From positions 1 through 22,663 of the forward strand of contig JALVZP010000249.1 of NCBI GenBank assembly GCA_027037575.1: 22,663 bases of DNA. The letters are read 5' to 3'. A model generated the notes under the pieces. It did no database searches. It was given only the letters and a program-made list of their open reading frames with translations, and was not told the DNA's origin. The translations under genes and the position numbers were made by a program. Below are positions 14,967 through 22,663 of the stretch, piece by piece (within the stretch, counting starts at the first letter, position 1; every line of letters begins with the position of its first letter). The DNA comes from Desulfobacterales bacterium (GTDB taxonomy: Bacteria > Desulfobacterota > DSM-4660 > Desulfatiglandales > JALVZP01).

Positions 14967-16741
14967 CCTCTTTCCTGTTTTAGTTCTTCTACACGACGAT
15001 TATAATACTCAATTACTTCCTTTCTATCCAGCATTCCTATAAGTTCTCTGCGATCATCATCCTTTACCACAGGAATCCTGTTTAAATTCTTTATAGTAAA
15101 TTTTTTTAATACTTGATTCAGGTCTTCTGAAGGGGTTGTATATATAATGTCTTTGGTTGCTATATCCTTCATTACCACTATATTGTCTATCTCGTCATCA
15201 AAAAGCACAGATCTCACATCATTTATAGAAAATATTCCTGTAAGTTTATTCTCTTTATCTACTACTGGAAAGTATTGCTGATCTGTCCTTGTAAAGACCT
15301 TATGTTTGAATTCCTCAAATGGCATGTCTTCTGGTATGGTCTGAACCTTTCTAAGATAAGGAAGTAGCTCTTTTACCTTTATTGCTGCAAGGACATCTAT
15401 AAAGAATTCTCCCCTATGTGCTTCAGACTCTAATTTGTTTTTTACCTGCTTTATATAAATAGTCCATCCCTGGGAAAAGAGATATGATAAGGAGCATACT
15501 AGAAGAGATGGGAGAAAGAGATGATATGAACCTGTCATCTCGCTTACAAACATTATTGTAGAGATTGGTGCATTTGAGACAGAAGCAAAAAAACCAGCCA
15601 TTCCTACAACCACATATGCTCCAGGTTGAGTAACAATATTTGGCATAATCATGTTAAATATATTTCCAACTGCCCCTCCAAGAGCCCCCCCTATTACTAT
15701 GGATGGACCGAAGACACCACCACTTCCACCAGATCCAATAGAAAAGGATGTAGTAAGTATTTTTCCAAAGGCTATAAAAAGTAGTATGTTAAGAGGTAGC
15801 TGATTTTGGATGGCAAGCTGGGCATATCCATAGCCAAATGAAAGTGTTTGAGGAAGAAAAAATCCAATAATTCCTGTTAAAAGGCCTCCAATAGCAGGTT
15901 TTACATGGGGTATGATGTTTAAAGACTTAAAGAAATTATGAACCCCATAAAAGCATTTTACATAAATATATCCTGCTCCTACTAATACAAATGCCAATAT
16001 AGTATAAGGAATTAATTCTAAAGGGTTTGTGAATACAAAATCTGGAGAAGAAAAGAGGGATCCCCATCCACAGACAAGGCAAAAAAGGCAATAGGCAATA
16101 ACAGATGAAATTCCAGCAGGAATAAGGACATCTGATTCAAATTCTGGATCTCTGTAAAGCACTTCAGACGCAAAAAGTGCACCAGCAAGAGGTGCCCTGA
16201 ATATGCTACCTATTCCTGCTCCTACTCCAGCAGCAAGCATTATCCTCCTTTCCCTCTCCGAAAGACCAAGCTTTGTAGCCAAGAATGAACCAAAGCCAGC
16301 ACCTATCTGGGCAATTGGGCCTTCTCTTCCTCCTGATCCACCACTGCTTAAGGTCAATGCAGATGCAATGGTCTTTATAATGGGAATTCTTCCCCTTACA
16401 AAACCCCCTTTTTCATGATATGCTTCAATTGCAGCATCTGTTCCATGACCTTCTGCTTCAGGAGCAAATTTATATACAATCAGTCCACTTAAAAGACCAC
16501 CAAATGCAGGAAGAAAAAGAAGTGCCCATCTATTAAATGGCGTTCCAGATGGAGGAAACATGTGTTCTTCACCTGCTGGAGGAGGAGGTCTATATCCTGC
16601 AATCTTATCTAAAAAGATATACTGGCCAATATGACAAAGATAATGGAAAGTAATAGCTCCTAAGCCAGCTATCACTCCAACCAGGATATAGTACAAAAAC
16701 CATTTTCCTGGGATCTTATTAATAATCTTTCTTATTTCCAC
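14963..16741 (-). CDS. CLC-type chloride channel or antiporter with two CBS domains
   Basis: CLC proteins move Cl- across the membrane as channels or as Cl-/H+ exchangers. The 592-residue protein has a helical CLC membrane domain (about 15-430), then two cytoplasmic CBS domains (about 455-512 and 525-585) likely to bind adenosine nucleotides. The external gate glutamate is present (GREGP, Glu140), as are GVFGP (342-346) and a tyrosine (429) matching E. coli Tyr445. Two sites differ. The GSGIP filter loop is GHGTD (98-102), replacing the Cl--binding serine with His. The inner proton glutamate (E. coli Glu203) aligns with Val194. Translation starts at GTG 16741, sharing one base with the trkA stop. 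Channel-like or altered exchange is possible. Confidence 0.9.
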   Translation of the reverse strand: MEIRKIINKIPGKWFLYYILVGVIAGLGAITFHYLCHIGQYIFLDKIAGYRPPPPAGEEHMFPPSGTPFNRWALLFLPAFGGLLSGLIVYKFAPEAEGHGTDAAIEAYHEKGGFVRGRIPIIKTIASALTLSSGGSGGREGPIAQIGAGFGSFLATKLGLSERERRIMLAAGVGAGIGSIFRAPLAGALFASEVLYRDPEFESDVLIPAGISSVIAYCLFCLVCGWGSLFSSPDFVFTNPLELIPYTILAFVLVGAGYIYVKCFYGVHNFFKSLNIIPHVKPAIGGLLTGIIGFFLPQTLSFGYGYAQLAIQNQLPLNILLFIAFGKILTTSFSIGSGGSGGVFGPSIVIGGALGGAVGNIFNMIMPNIVTQPGAYVVVGMAGFFASVSNAPISTIMFVSEMTGSYHLFLPSLLVCSLSYLFSQGWTIYIKQVKNKLESEAHRGEFFIDVLAAIKVKELLPYLRKVQTIPEDMPFEEFKHKVFTRTDQQYFPVVDKENKLTGIFSINDVRSVLFDDEIDNIVVMKDIATKDIIYTTPSEDLNQVLKKFTIKNLNRIPVVKDDDRRELIGMLDRKEVIEYYNRRVEELKQERG

Positions 16742-17409
16742 TACTGGCTCGCTTCTCTTAGTTTTTCTAAGGCCTCATCAGGCCCTAATAGGATCAGAAC
16801 ATCACTATCTTTAATAACAAACTTTCCTGTTGGGATGAGATGAAGCTTATCAGGGACCATCTCTTTTACAGCAACTACTTGAACTCCATATTTATTTATA
16901 AGATCCAGTTCTTTAAGGCTCTTCCCAATGAATTCCTTAGGTGGAATAAATTCTACTATGCTGTAGCCACCAATAACAGGAAGATATTCTAACATGTTTG
17001 GATTATGAAGCTTTTCTGCCAGAGAATATGCAAAATCCTTTTCAGGAAAGAATACCTCATGTGCTCCAACTCTATAAAGAATTCTTCCATGGGGTTCACT
17101 TTTTGCTTTTGCAAGAATCCTCTTTATACCTATTTCTCTGAGATTTAAGGTAGTAAGTATAGATGCACTCAAGTCACTTCCTATGCAGACTATAACTGCA
17201 TCTGCCTGAGATATCTCTATGGATTGTAATACCTTGGGATCAGAGGTATCTGCTACAATTGCATGGGATACCTTATCCTTTATCTCCTGTATCTTTTGTG
17301 AATCCTTGTCTATAGCAATAACTTCATGTCCTTTTTCATAGAGCTTTGTTGCAAGATAATAACCAAAATTTCCTATCCCTATTACTATAAATTGCTTTTT
17401 CTTTGCCAT
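16741..17409 (-). CDS. trkA: Trk/Ktr potassium uptake regulatory subunit
   Basis: This peripheral cytoplasmic protein gates the TrkH/KtrB channel according to bound nucleotide. The 222-residue single-copy form has an N-terminal RCK_N Rossmann domain, with the dinucleotide loop GIGNFG (11-16) and acidic AIDKD, and a C-terminal RCK_C domain (about 140-218, EFIGKSLKELDL and DVLILLG). It is therefore the short KtrA-like type rather than the duplicated E. coli TrkA. It starts one base after the trkH stop and its stop shares a base with the CLC start, so stoichiometric expression with the channel is expected. Confidence 0.93.
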   Translation of the reverse strand: MAKKKQFIVIGIGNFGYYLATKLYEKGHEVIAIDKDSQKIQEIKDKVSHAIVADTSDPKVLQSIEISQADAVIVCIGSDLSASILTTLNLREIGIKRILAKAKSEPHGRILYRVGAHEVFFPEKDFAYSLAEKLHNPNMLEYLPVIGGYSIVEFIPPKEFIGKSLKELDLINKYGVQVVAVKEMVPDKLHLIPTGKFVIKDSDVLILLGPDEALEKLREASQ

Positions 17410-17410
17410 G

Positions 17411-18778
17411 TTATCCCACCATTATAGACTCTTCTGCATAGTGATATCTAATAGTTTCTTGTCTACTAATAGCCATTGCTATTGCAAGTGGTCCAACCCT
17501 TCCTATGAGCATAATAAATATAAGAATTACCTTCCCTATGCAAGTTAAATGAGGAGTAATTCCTGTTGAAAGTCCAACTGTTCCAAATGCACTCACAGTT
17601 TCAAACATGAGTTCCAAAAACACCCCTTTTGTTTTTACATGAGGTTTCCCTCCTGCTTCACTTATAAGAAGAAGCATAAGGCCAGTTGTTATAATGAGCA
17701 TGCTAATCATTACAATGCTTATGGCCTTTGAAGTAGATTCTTTGGAAATACTTCTCTTAAATATATGGGGATTTTCAAATCCTTTTAATTTGCTTATTCC
17801 CATAAGAATAATAGTTGCAAATGTGCTTGTCTTTATTCCACCGCCACATGATCCTGGAGATGCACCAATGAACATCAAAATGATAAGGAGAAAAAGGGTT
17901 TCATTAGCCATATTTCCAATAGGAAGTGTATTAAATCCAGCAGTTCTTGCTGTTATAGACTGAAATAAGCCAGAAAGAAATTTATGAGGAACAGGAAGCC
18001 TTAACATTGTATTGTTCCATTCCATAAGTGTAATAAATATTGTTCCAAGAAGAATGAGGAAGAAGGTAGTAGATAGGACAAGTTTTGAATGAAGACTCAG
18101 GGAAGAAAAGTTTCTTTTTTCTTTTATTTCAGAAAGCACAATAAATCCTATTCCTCCTGTAACAATTAAAAAGCATATAACAAGGTTTAAAAAATAGCTT
18201 TTTTGAAATCTAATAAAGCTATCTGGAAAAAGAGAAAATCCTGCATTACAAAATGCACTTATTGAATGAAATATAGCGTAATATATAGCTTTAAAAAAAG
18301 GAAAATTTGATTTAAAAATAAAGAAAAGAAAAAGGAGAGCTGTTCCTATTCCTTCTATTATGGAGGTAAAAATCGCTACATCTTTTAAAATAAATCTAAA
18401 TCCTTTTTCTGATTTAAAGGTAAGGGTATCCTGGACAGCCATAACACCTGTAATACTTGGCCTTTTTCCCATCATAAGAATAAACATAGTAGATATGGTC
18501 ATTATTCCCAAACCACCTGCCTGTATAAGTATTAAGACAATAAGCTGGCCAAATTGACTTAATCTTGAACCTATATCTAAGACTGTAAGTCCTGTAACAC
18601 AGGTAGCAGATGTGGCAGTAAAAAGTGCATCTATTAAATTTAAGGGGTTAGTTTTTGCTGATATTGGTAACATCAAAAAAAAAGCACCAATCCATATTGC
18701 CAATATAAAACCAAGGATTACTGCCCTCTCCGGTATCTTAAAGAATTTGGAAAGAAATGATTCTATTTTTTCATCCAT
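17411..18778 (-). CDS. trkH: Trk/Ktr potassium uptake membrane subunit
   Basis: This is the ion-conducting subunit of a Trk/Ktr K+ uptake system. Its 455 residues contain four helix-pore-helix repeats, each with the selectivity glycine: Gly63 (SATCVTGLT), Gly180 (ISAFCNAGFS), Gly281 (TARTAGFNT) and Gly402 (SAFGTVGLS). The conserved GGGIKTST loop (312-319) follows the third repeat. The length is closer to KtrB than to the longer TrkH, and names are interchangeable in this family; coupling ion (Na+ or H+) is not readable. The ATG directly abuts the gpsA stop with no gap, and only a weak purine-rich site lies upstream, suggesting coupled translation. Confidence 0.93.
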   Translation of the reverse strand: MDEKIESFLSKFFKIPERAVILGFILAIWIGAFFLMLPISAKTNPLNLIDALFTATSATCVTGLTVLDIGSRLSQFGQLIVLILIQAGGLGIMTISTMFILMMGKRPSITGVMAVQDTLTFKSEKGFRFILKDVAIFTSIIEGIGTALLFLFFIFKSNFPFFKAIYYAIFHSISAFCNAGFSLFPDSFIRFQKSYFLNLVICFLIVTGGIGFIVLSEIKEKRNFSSLSLHSKLVLSTTFFLILLGTIFITLMEWNNTMLRLPVPHKFLSGLFQSITARTAGFNTLPIGNMANETLFLLIILMFIGASPGSCGGGIKTSTFATIILMGISKLKGFENPHIFKRSISKESTSKAISIVMISMLIITTGLMLLLISEAGGKPHVKTKGVFLELMFETVSAFGTVGLSTGITPHLTCIGKVILIFIMLIGRVGPLAIAMAISRQETIRYHYAEESIMVG

Positions 18779-19783
18779 TTAATCTTCTTCTTTTAATTCC
18801 CTGCCCATTAGATCTTTTACTGCAGCCTTTGGATCTTTATCATTATAGAGTATCTGATATACCTGTTCTGTTATAGGCATATCAACTGACATCTTTTTTG
18901 AAAGCTCATAAGCTGATTTTGTAGTCTTTATACCTTCTGCCACCATATTCATATCTTTTATTATATCTTGAAGTTTTTTCCCTTTTCCTATCTGAAGGCC
19001 TACTGTTCTATTTCTACTAAGATTTCCCGTGCAGGTAAGGACAAGATCACCTATACCTGCAAGGCCAGAAAAGGTCTTTTCATTTGCTCCCATTTTTTTT
19101 CCAAGTCTTATTATCTCAGCAAGCCCCCTTGTAATAAGGGCTGCCCTTGCATTCATCCCAAATCCAAGTCCATCACTTGCACCTGCTGCAATTGCTATAA
19201 CATTCTTTAATGCTCCACCAAGCTGAGCACCAATTATATCTTGAGTAAGATATACCCTGAAATATGGGGTATGAAATAAGTATTGAAGAGATCTTCCAAG
19301 GGTCTGATCTTTACAGGCAATAGTTACTGCAGTTGGAAGCCTGCTTGCCACTTCCCTTGCAAAGCTTGGCCCAGAAATACATGCAAAATACTTAGAGACA
19401 TCCCATGATATAACATCTTCAAATATTTGAGAGGAGAGCATAAGTGTATTATTCTCAATTCCCTTTGTTGCAAAGACAAATGGAATCTTTTCTCTTAAAT
19501 ATGGCTTTATTTTTTCTAATATATTCCTCAGCACATGAGAAGGAACAGCTATAATTATTACTTCCTTTTCATATAAGACATCTTCAAATGACATAAAAGG
19601 CTCTATATTTGAAGAAAGCCTTATTCCTGGAAGAAAGACCTTATTTTCTCTTTTATCCCTTATCTGGTAATATACTTCCTCTTCCCTTACCCAAAGACTT
19701 ATCCTTAGTCCCTTCTCTGCTAACAGATTTGCCAATGTGGTTCCCCAGCTTCCTGCTCCAATAACGGCTATTTCCTTCATCAT
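18779..19783 (-). CDS. gpsA: Glycerol-3-phosphate dehydrogenase [NAD(P)+]
   Basis: GpsA reduces dihydroxyacetone phosphate to sn-glycerol 3-phosphate for phospholipid synthesis. The 334-residue protein shows the N-terminal nucleotide loop IGAGSWGTTLA (8-18), FATKGIE (104-110), SGPSFAREVA (137-146), catalytic Lys193 in GALKNVIAIAAG, and LAGIGDLVLTCTGNLSRNR (241-259). Two ATGs stand in tandem. The first (19783) overlaps the gyrA stop as ATGA, but the second (19780) sits better behind AGAGGA (6 rather than 3 bases), so the start is uncertain by one residue. Here it is placed between gyrase A and potassium transport genes. Confidence 0.95.
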   Translation of the reverse strand: MMKEIAVIGAGSWGTTLANLLAEKGLRISLWVREEEVYYQIRDKRENKVFLPGIRLSSNIEPFMSFEDVLYEKEVIIIAVPSHVLRNILEKIKPYLREKIPFVFATKGIENNTLMLSSQIFEDVISWDVSKYFACISGPSFAREVASRLPTAVTIACKDQTLGRSLQYLFHTPYFRVYLTQDIIGAQLGGALKNVIAIAAGASDGLGFGMNARAALITRGLAEIIRLGKKMGANEKTFSGLAGIGDLVLTCTGNLSRNRTVGLQIGKGKKLQDIIKDMNMVAEGIKTTKSAYELSKKMSVDMPITEQVYQILYNDKDPKAAVKDLMGRELKEED

Positions 19784-22212
19784 ATTTCCTCTACAAGCTT
19801 TGCTACATCTACAACCTTTTCTCCTTCAGAGAGATTTATAAGCCTTACACCCTGTGTGCTCCTTCCCATCTCAGATATATCGTCTACATTTATTCTAATT
19901 ATTTTTCCTTGATCAGTAATTATCAAAATTTGATCCTTTTCCTTCACATGGCCAGCATACACAATCTCTCCATTCCTTTCAGTGATCTTTGCAGTAAGTA
20001 TTCCTTTCCCACCCCTTCCCTGAACTTTGTATTCACCAAGTCTTGTCCTCTTACCATAACCCTTTTCTGTAACAACAAGAATATGTCCATTATCTTCCTT
20101 TATCTTCTCCATTGAAACAACTCTATCTTCAGGTTCTATCCTTATTCCTATAACTCCTGAAGCAATTCTTCCTCTTTCAGGAACCTCTTTGCTTGAAAAG
20201 CGAATAGACTTACCATGTCTTGTTGCTAAGAATATATCTTCATCCTTTACCATTTGAACTCCAACCAAATCATCTCCTTCCTTTATATTTATTGCCTTAA
20301 TTCCAGGAGATGGTATTTTCTTAAAAAGACTCAGGTTTGTTTTCTTTACAATGCCTTTTCTTGTAGCCATTATGAGATATTTTTCTGGAGAAAATTCTCT
20401 TACTGGAAGGATATGTGATATCCTCTCTTCCTTCTTTAATCTGAGAATATTCACAATGGCCTTTCCCTTAGATGCCCTTCCTTCTTCAGGTATTTCATAT
20501 ACTTTTTTGCAATATACCCTTCCTAAGTTTGTAAAAAATAGGAGACGATCATGAGAGAGTGCAACAAATAGATGTTCTATAAAATCATTATTCTTTGTCT
20601 TTGCCCCTATAAGTCCTTTACCGCCTCTTCTCTGTGCTTTATAAAGTGAAATGGGTGTCCTTTTTATATAGCCTTTATGGCTTATAGTCACAACCATCTC
20701 TTCATCTGCTATCAGATCCTCCTTTTCAATTTCTTCTTCGACATTTAGAATCTTTGTCCTTCTTTCATCTCCATATTTTTCCTTAATCTCTTCTGTTTCT
20801 TCCTTTATTATTTCTAAGATCTTCCTGGGATCAGCTAATATCTCTTTATACTTCTCTATGTCCTTTATTAGTTGTTGATATTCCTTTTCTATTTTTTCTC
20901 TTTCAAGTCCTGTAAGTCTTTGAAGTGTCATATCCAATATTGCCTGTGCTTGGTCAGATGTGAGGTCAAACTTCTTTATCAAAAGAGACCTTGCCTCCTT
21001 TGTATCAGAAGATCCTCTAATAAGCTTTATAACTTTATCCAGATTACTAATTGCCTTCCTGAGCCCTTCTAATATATGAACCCTCTTTTGTGCCTTTTTT
21101 AGATCATATATTGTTCTCCTTCTTACTACCTCTCTTCTGTGGAGGATAAATTGCTCTATTATCTGCTTAAGATCAAGGATCTCAGGTCTTCCATTTACAA
21201 TAGCAAGAAGAATAATTCCAAAAGAGATCTCCATCTGGGTAAATTTGAAGAGTCTTCTCATTATTATTTGAGGATTTGCCTCCTTTCTTAGCTCTATTAC
21301 AATCCTTATTCCTTCTTTATTTGATTCATCCCTTATCTCAGTAATCCCCTCTATTTTCTTTTCCCTTACAATCTCTCCAATCCTCTCTAATAGTCTTGTC
21401 TTGTTTACCTGATAGGGTATCTCAGATATAATGATTTTATCCTTCTTCTTTCCCTCTTCTATAAATGCGTTTGCCCTGACTTTTATTATTCCCTTCCCTG
21501 TTTTATACGCCTCCTTTATTCCATCTCTTCCTACTATAAAACCTGATGTTGGAAAATCAGGACCGGGTATTATTTCCATAAGCTCTTCTACACTTACATC
21601 TGGATTTTCTATCACCTTAATGACTGCATCGCATACTTCACATAGGTTATGTGGAGGAATATTTGTTGCCATTCCAACGGCAATACCAGAAGACCCGTTT
21701 ATAAGAAGATTTGGGATAGTTGTAGGAAGGACAACAGGTTCCATAAGAGAACCATCATAATTTGGAACAAAATCTACTGTATCTTTTTCTATATCAGAGA
21801 GAAAGTCTTTTGCCATAGGAGTCATCCTGACTTCTGTATAACGCATTGCAGCAGGAGGATCTCCATCTATAGAACCAAAGTTTCCCTGTCCATCTATAAG
21901 GGGATATCTCATGGAAAAATCCTGGGCCATCCTTACAATTGCATCATATACTGCTGCATCTCCATGAGGATGATATTTACCAATTACATCTCCAACTATC
22001 CTTGCAGATTTCTTATATGGTCTGTCAGGAAAATTCTTGAGTTCATACATACTATAGAGGATTCTTCTATGAACAGGCTTAAGTCCATCTCTTATATCAG
22101 GAAGCGCTCTTCCAACAATGACACTCATAGAATATTCTAAATAAGATTTTTTTACCTCCTCTTCTATACTTACTGTTTGCACATTATTTTCCACTGCCTT
22201 TTCCATCTGCAT
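19780..22212 (-). CDS. gyrA: DNA gyrase subunit A
   Basis: GyrA forms the DNA cleavage gate of gyrase and, with GyrB, introduces negative supercoils. At 810 residues it has the breakage-reunion domain (about 20-500) with catalytic Tyr125 (AAMRYTEVRMTP), then the beta-pinwheel C-terminal domain. QRRGGKG at 527-533 is the GyrA-box that marks gyrase rather than topoisomerase IV, and another repeat-like VQGRGGKG is further on. In the quinolone-binding region (KYHPHGDAAVYD) the E. coli Ser83 position is Ala86 and the Asp87 position is Asp90. The start ATG 22212 has GGAGG 7 bases upstream. It follows pilC by 17 bases and overlaps gpsA by 4, so it is embedded in an operon. Confidence 0.97.
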   Translation of the reverse strand: MQMEKAVENNVQTVSIEEEVKKSYLEYSMSVIVGRALPDIRDGLKPVHRRILYSMYELKNFPDRPYKKSARIVGDVIGKYHPHGDAAVYDAIVRMAQDFSMRYPLIDGQGNFGSIDGDPPAAMRYTEVRMTPMAKDFLSDIEKDTVDFVPNYDGSLMEPVVLPTTIPNLLINGSSGIAVGMATNIPPHNLCEVCDAVIKVIENPDVSVEELMEIIPGPDFPTSGFIVGRDGIKEAYKTGKGIIKVRANAFIEEGKKKDKIIISEIPYQVNKTRLLERIGEIVREKKIEGITEIRDESNKEGIRIVIELRKEANPQIIMRRLFKFTQMEISFGIILLAIVNGRPEILDLKQIIEQFILHRREVVRRRTIYDLKKAQKRVHILEGLRKAISNLDKVIKLIRGSSDTKEARSLLIKKFDLTSDQAQAILDMTLQRLTGLEREKIEKEYQQLIKDIEKYKEILADPRKILEIIKEETEEIKEKYGDERRTKILNVEEEIEKEDLIADEEMVVTISHKGYIKRTPISLYKAQRRGGKGLIGAKTKNNDFIEHLFVALSHDRLLFFTNLGRVYCKKVYEIPEEGRASKGKAIVNILRLKKEERISHILPVREFSPEKYLIMATRKGIVKKTNLSLFKKIPSPGIKAINIKEGDDLVGVQMVKDEDIFLATRHGKSIRFSSKEVPERGRIASGVIGIRIEPEDRVVSMEKIKEDNGHILVVTEKGYGKRTRLGEYKVQGRGGKGILTAKITERNGEIVYAGHVKEKDQILIITDQGKIIRINVDDISEMGRSTQGVRLINLSEGEKVVDVAKLVEEI

Positions 22213-22229
22213 TCTTAAACCTCCTTATT

Positions 22230-22663
22230 TTATGAAGCAACCACTGAAGCCATTTGGAATATGGGAAGATACATGGAGATTACAATGCTACCTATTGTTC
22301 CACCCAGAAATACCATAAGCAATGGCTCTATTAGGGAGCTAAGTGCATCAACTGCTGCATCTACTTCTTCTTCATAAAAATCTGCAAGCTTTTCCAGCAT
22401 GCTATCCAATGCACCACTTGTCTCACCAACCCCTATCATCTGAACAACCATAGGAGGAAATATCTCGTGTTCTGTAAGGACTTCAGCGAGTGTAAATCCC
22501 TCTGAAACACCCGCCTTTACATCCAGGATTGCCTCCTCTACCACTGCATTCCCTGCTGTCCTGGATACGATATCAAGGGCATCCAAGATAGGGACCCCAC
22601 TTCTTACCATTGTCCCCAAGGTTCTGGAAAATCTTGCTATTACACTTTTTTTTATAAGATCTC
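22230..22663 (-). CDS. Type IV pilus / type II secretion inner-membrane platform protein, C-terminal part (cut by the window edge)
   Basis: This is the last 143 residues of a PilC/GspF-family protein, which forms the inner-membrane platform for pilus or pseudopilus assembly with the motor ATPases. The frame remains open to the right edge (…IARFSRTLGTMVRSGVPI), so the apparent TTG start at 22619 is internal. The visible part is the second GspF repeat: helical EGFTLAEVL, PPMVVQMIGVGETSGALD, and a C-terminal membrane segment with EPLLMVFLGGTIGSIVISMYLPIFQ. PilC and GspF cannot be told apart without neighbours. The stop lies 17 bases before gyrA, so gyrA appears to be transcribed downstream of secretion genes. 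Confidence 0.93.
   Translation of the reverse strand, partial: DLIKKSVIARFSRTLGTMVRSGVPILDALDIVSRTAGNAVVEEAILDVKAGVSEGFTLAEVLTEHEIFPPMVVQMIGVGETSGALDSMLEKLADFYEEEVDAAVDALSSLIEPLLMVFLGGTIGSIVISMYLPIFQMASVVAS

Noticed and set aside
14963..16741. CLC-F fluoride exporter
   Set aside because: The gate region GREGP and a Tyr445-like tyrosine are kept and two CBS domains are present, unlike the fluoride class as I know it.
1..22663. CRISPR array, insertion sequence, prophage or defence system
   Set aside because: No regularly spaced repeats, transposase, integrase, phage or nuclease-effector genes were seen on either strand.

Overview
The window is a dense, AT-rich (roughly 35-40% G+C by eye) bacterial chromosome segment made almost entirely of core genes. 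Coding runs nearly end to end, and no stretch of 300 bases lacks a gene. The right edge carries a type IV pilus/type II secretion platform gene, and arginine and isoleucine are written mostly as AGA/AGG and ATA. Together these suggest a free-living bacterium with secretion-type machinery, possibly a thermophile. The order ispE - tRNA-Gln - prs - rplY - pth recalls Desulfobacterota and related lineages, but I cannot assign a phylum from sequence alone.

Positions 1-12098 form one long plus-strand run. It contains serA (5' end cut by the window edge), a DUF1844 protein, ispE, tRNA-Gln(UUG), prs, rplY, pth, a membrane pyrophosphatase (hppA), a CarD/CdnL-type RNA polymerase-binding regulator, an RluD-type pseudouridine synthase, then rho, rpmE, prfA and prmC. 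Most junctions are a few bases or overlap. The clearest promoter lies directly before rho. The themes are translation (5S rRNA-binding L25, Pth, L31, RF1 and the methylase that modifies it), transcription control (CarD, Rho) and precursor metabolism (serine, isoprenoids, PRPP).

Positions 12095-14421 hold three less ordinary genes. A tandem UspA protein (minus) and a small XRE-type DNA-binding protein with a cysteine/tryptophan-rich C-terminus (plus) diverge from a 129-base intergenic region. A stand-alone ParB/sulfiredoxin-fold protein (minus) converges on the second of these. Both tail-to-tail junctions share a four-base TTAA that supplies both stop codons.

Positions 14490-22663 are a tight minus-strand operon, read from the right edge leftward: pilC/gspF (partial) - gyrA - gpsA - trkH - trkA - CLC anion transporter with CBS domains - a cysteine-cluster protein. 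Neighbours abut or overlap by 1-4 bases. The last four genes look like a K+/Cl- homeostasis module appended to gyrase A and glycerol-3-phosphate dehydrogenase.

I see no CRISPR array, insertion sequence, prophage, integrase or defence island. The most notable structure is that the last six codons and the stop of ispE lie inside the tRNA-Gln gene. Other points of interest are the cysteine-bearing regulator with a palindrome at its predicted start site, the unusual selectivity-filter residues of the CLC protein, and a strong hairpin before carD that is not a terminator.
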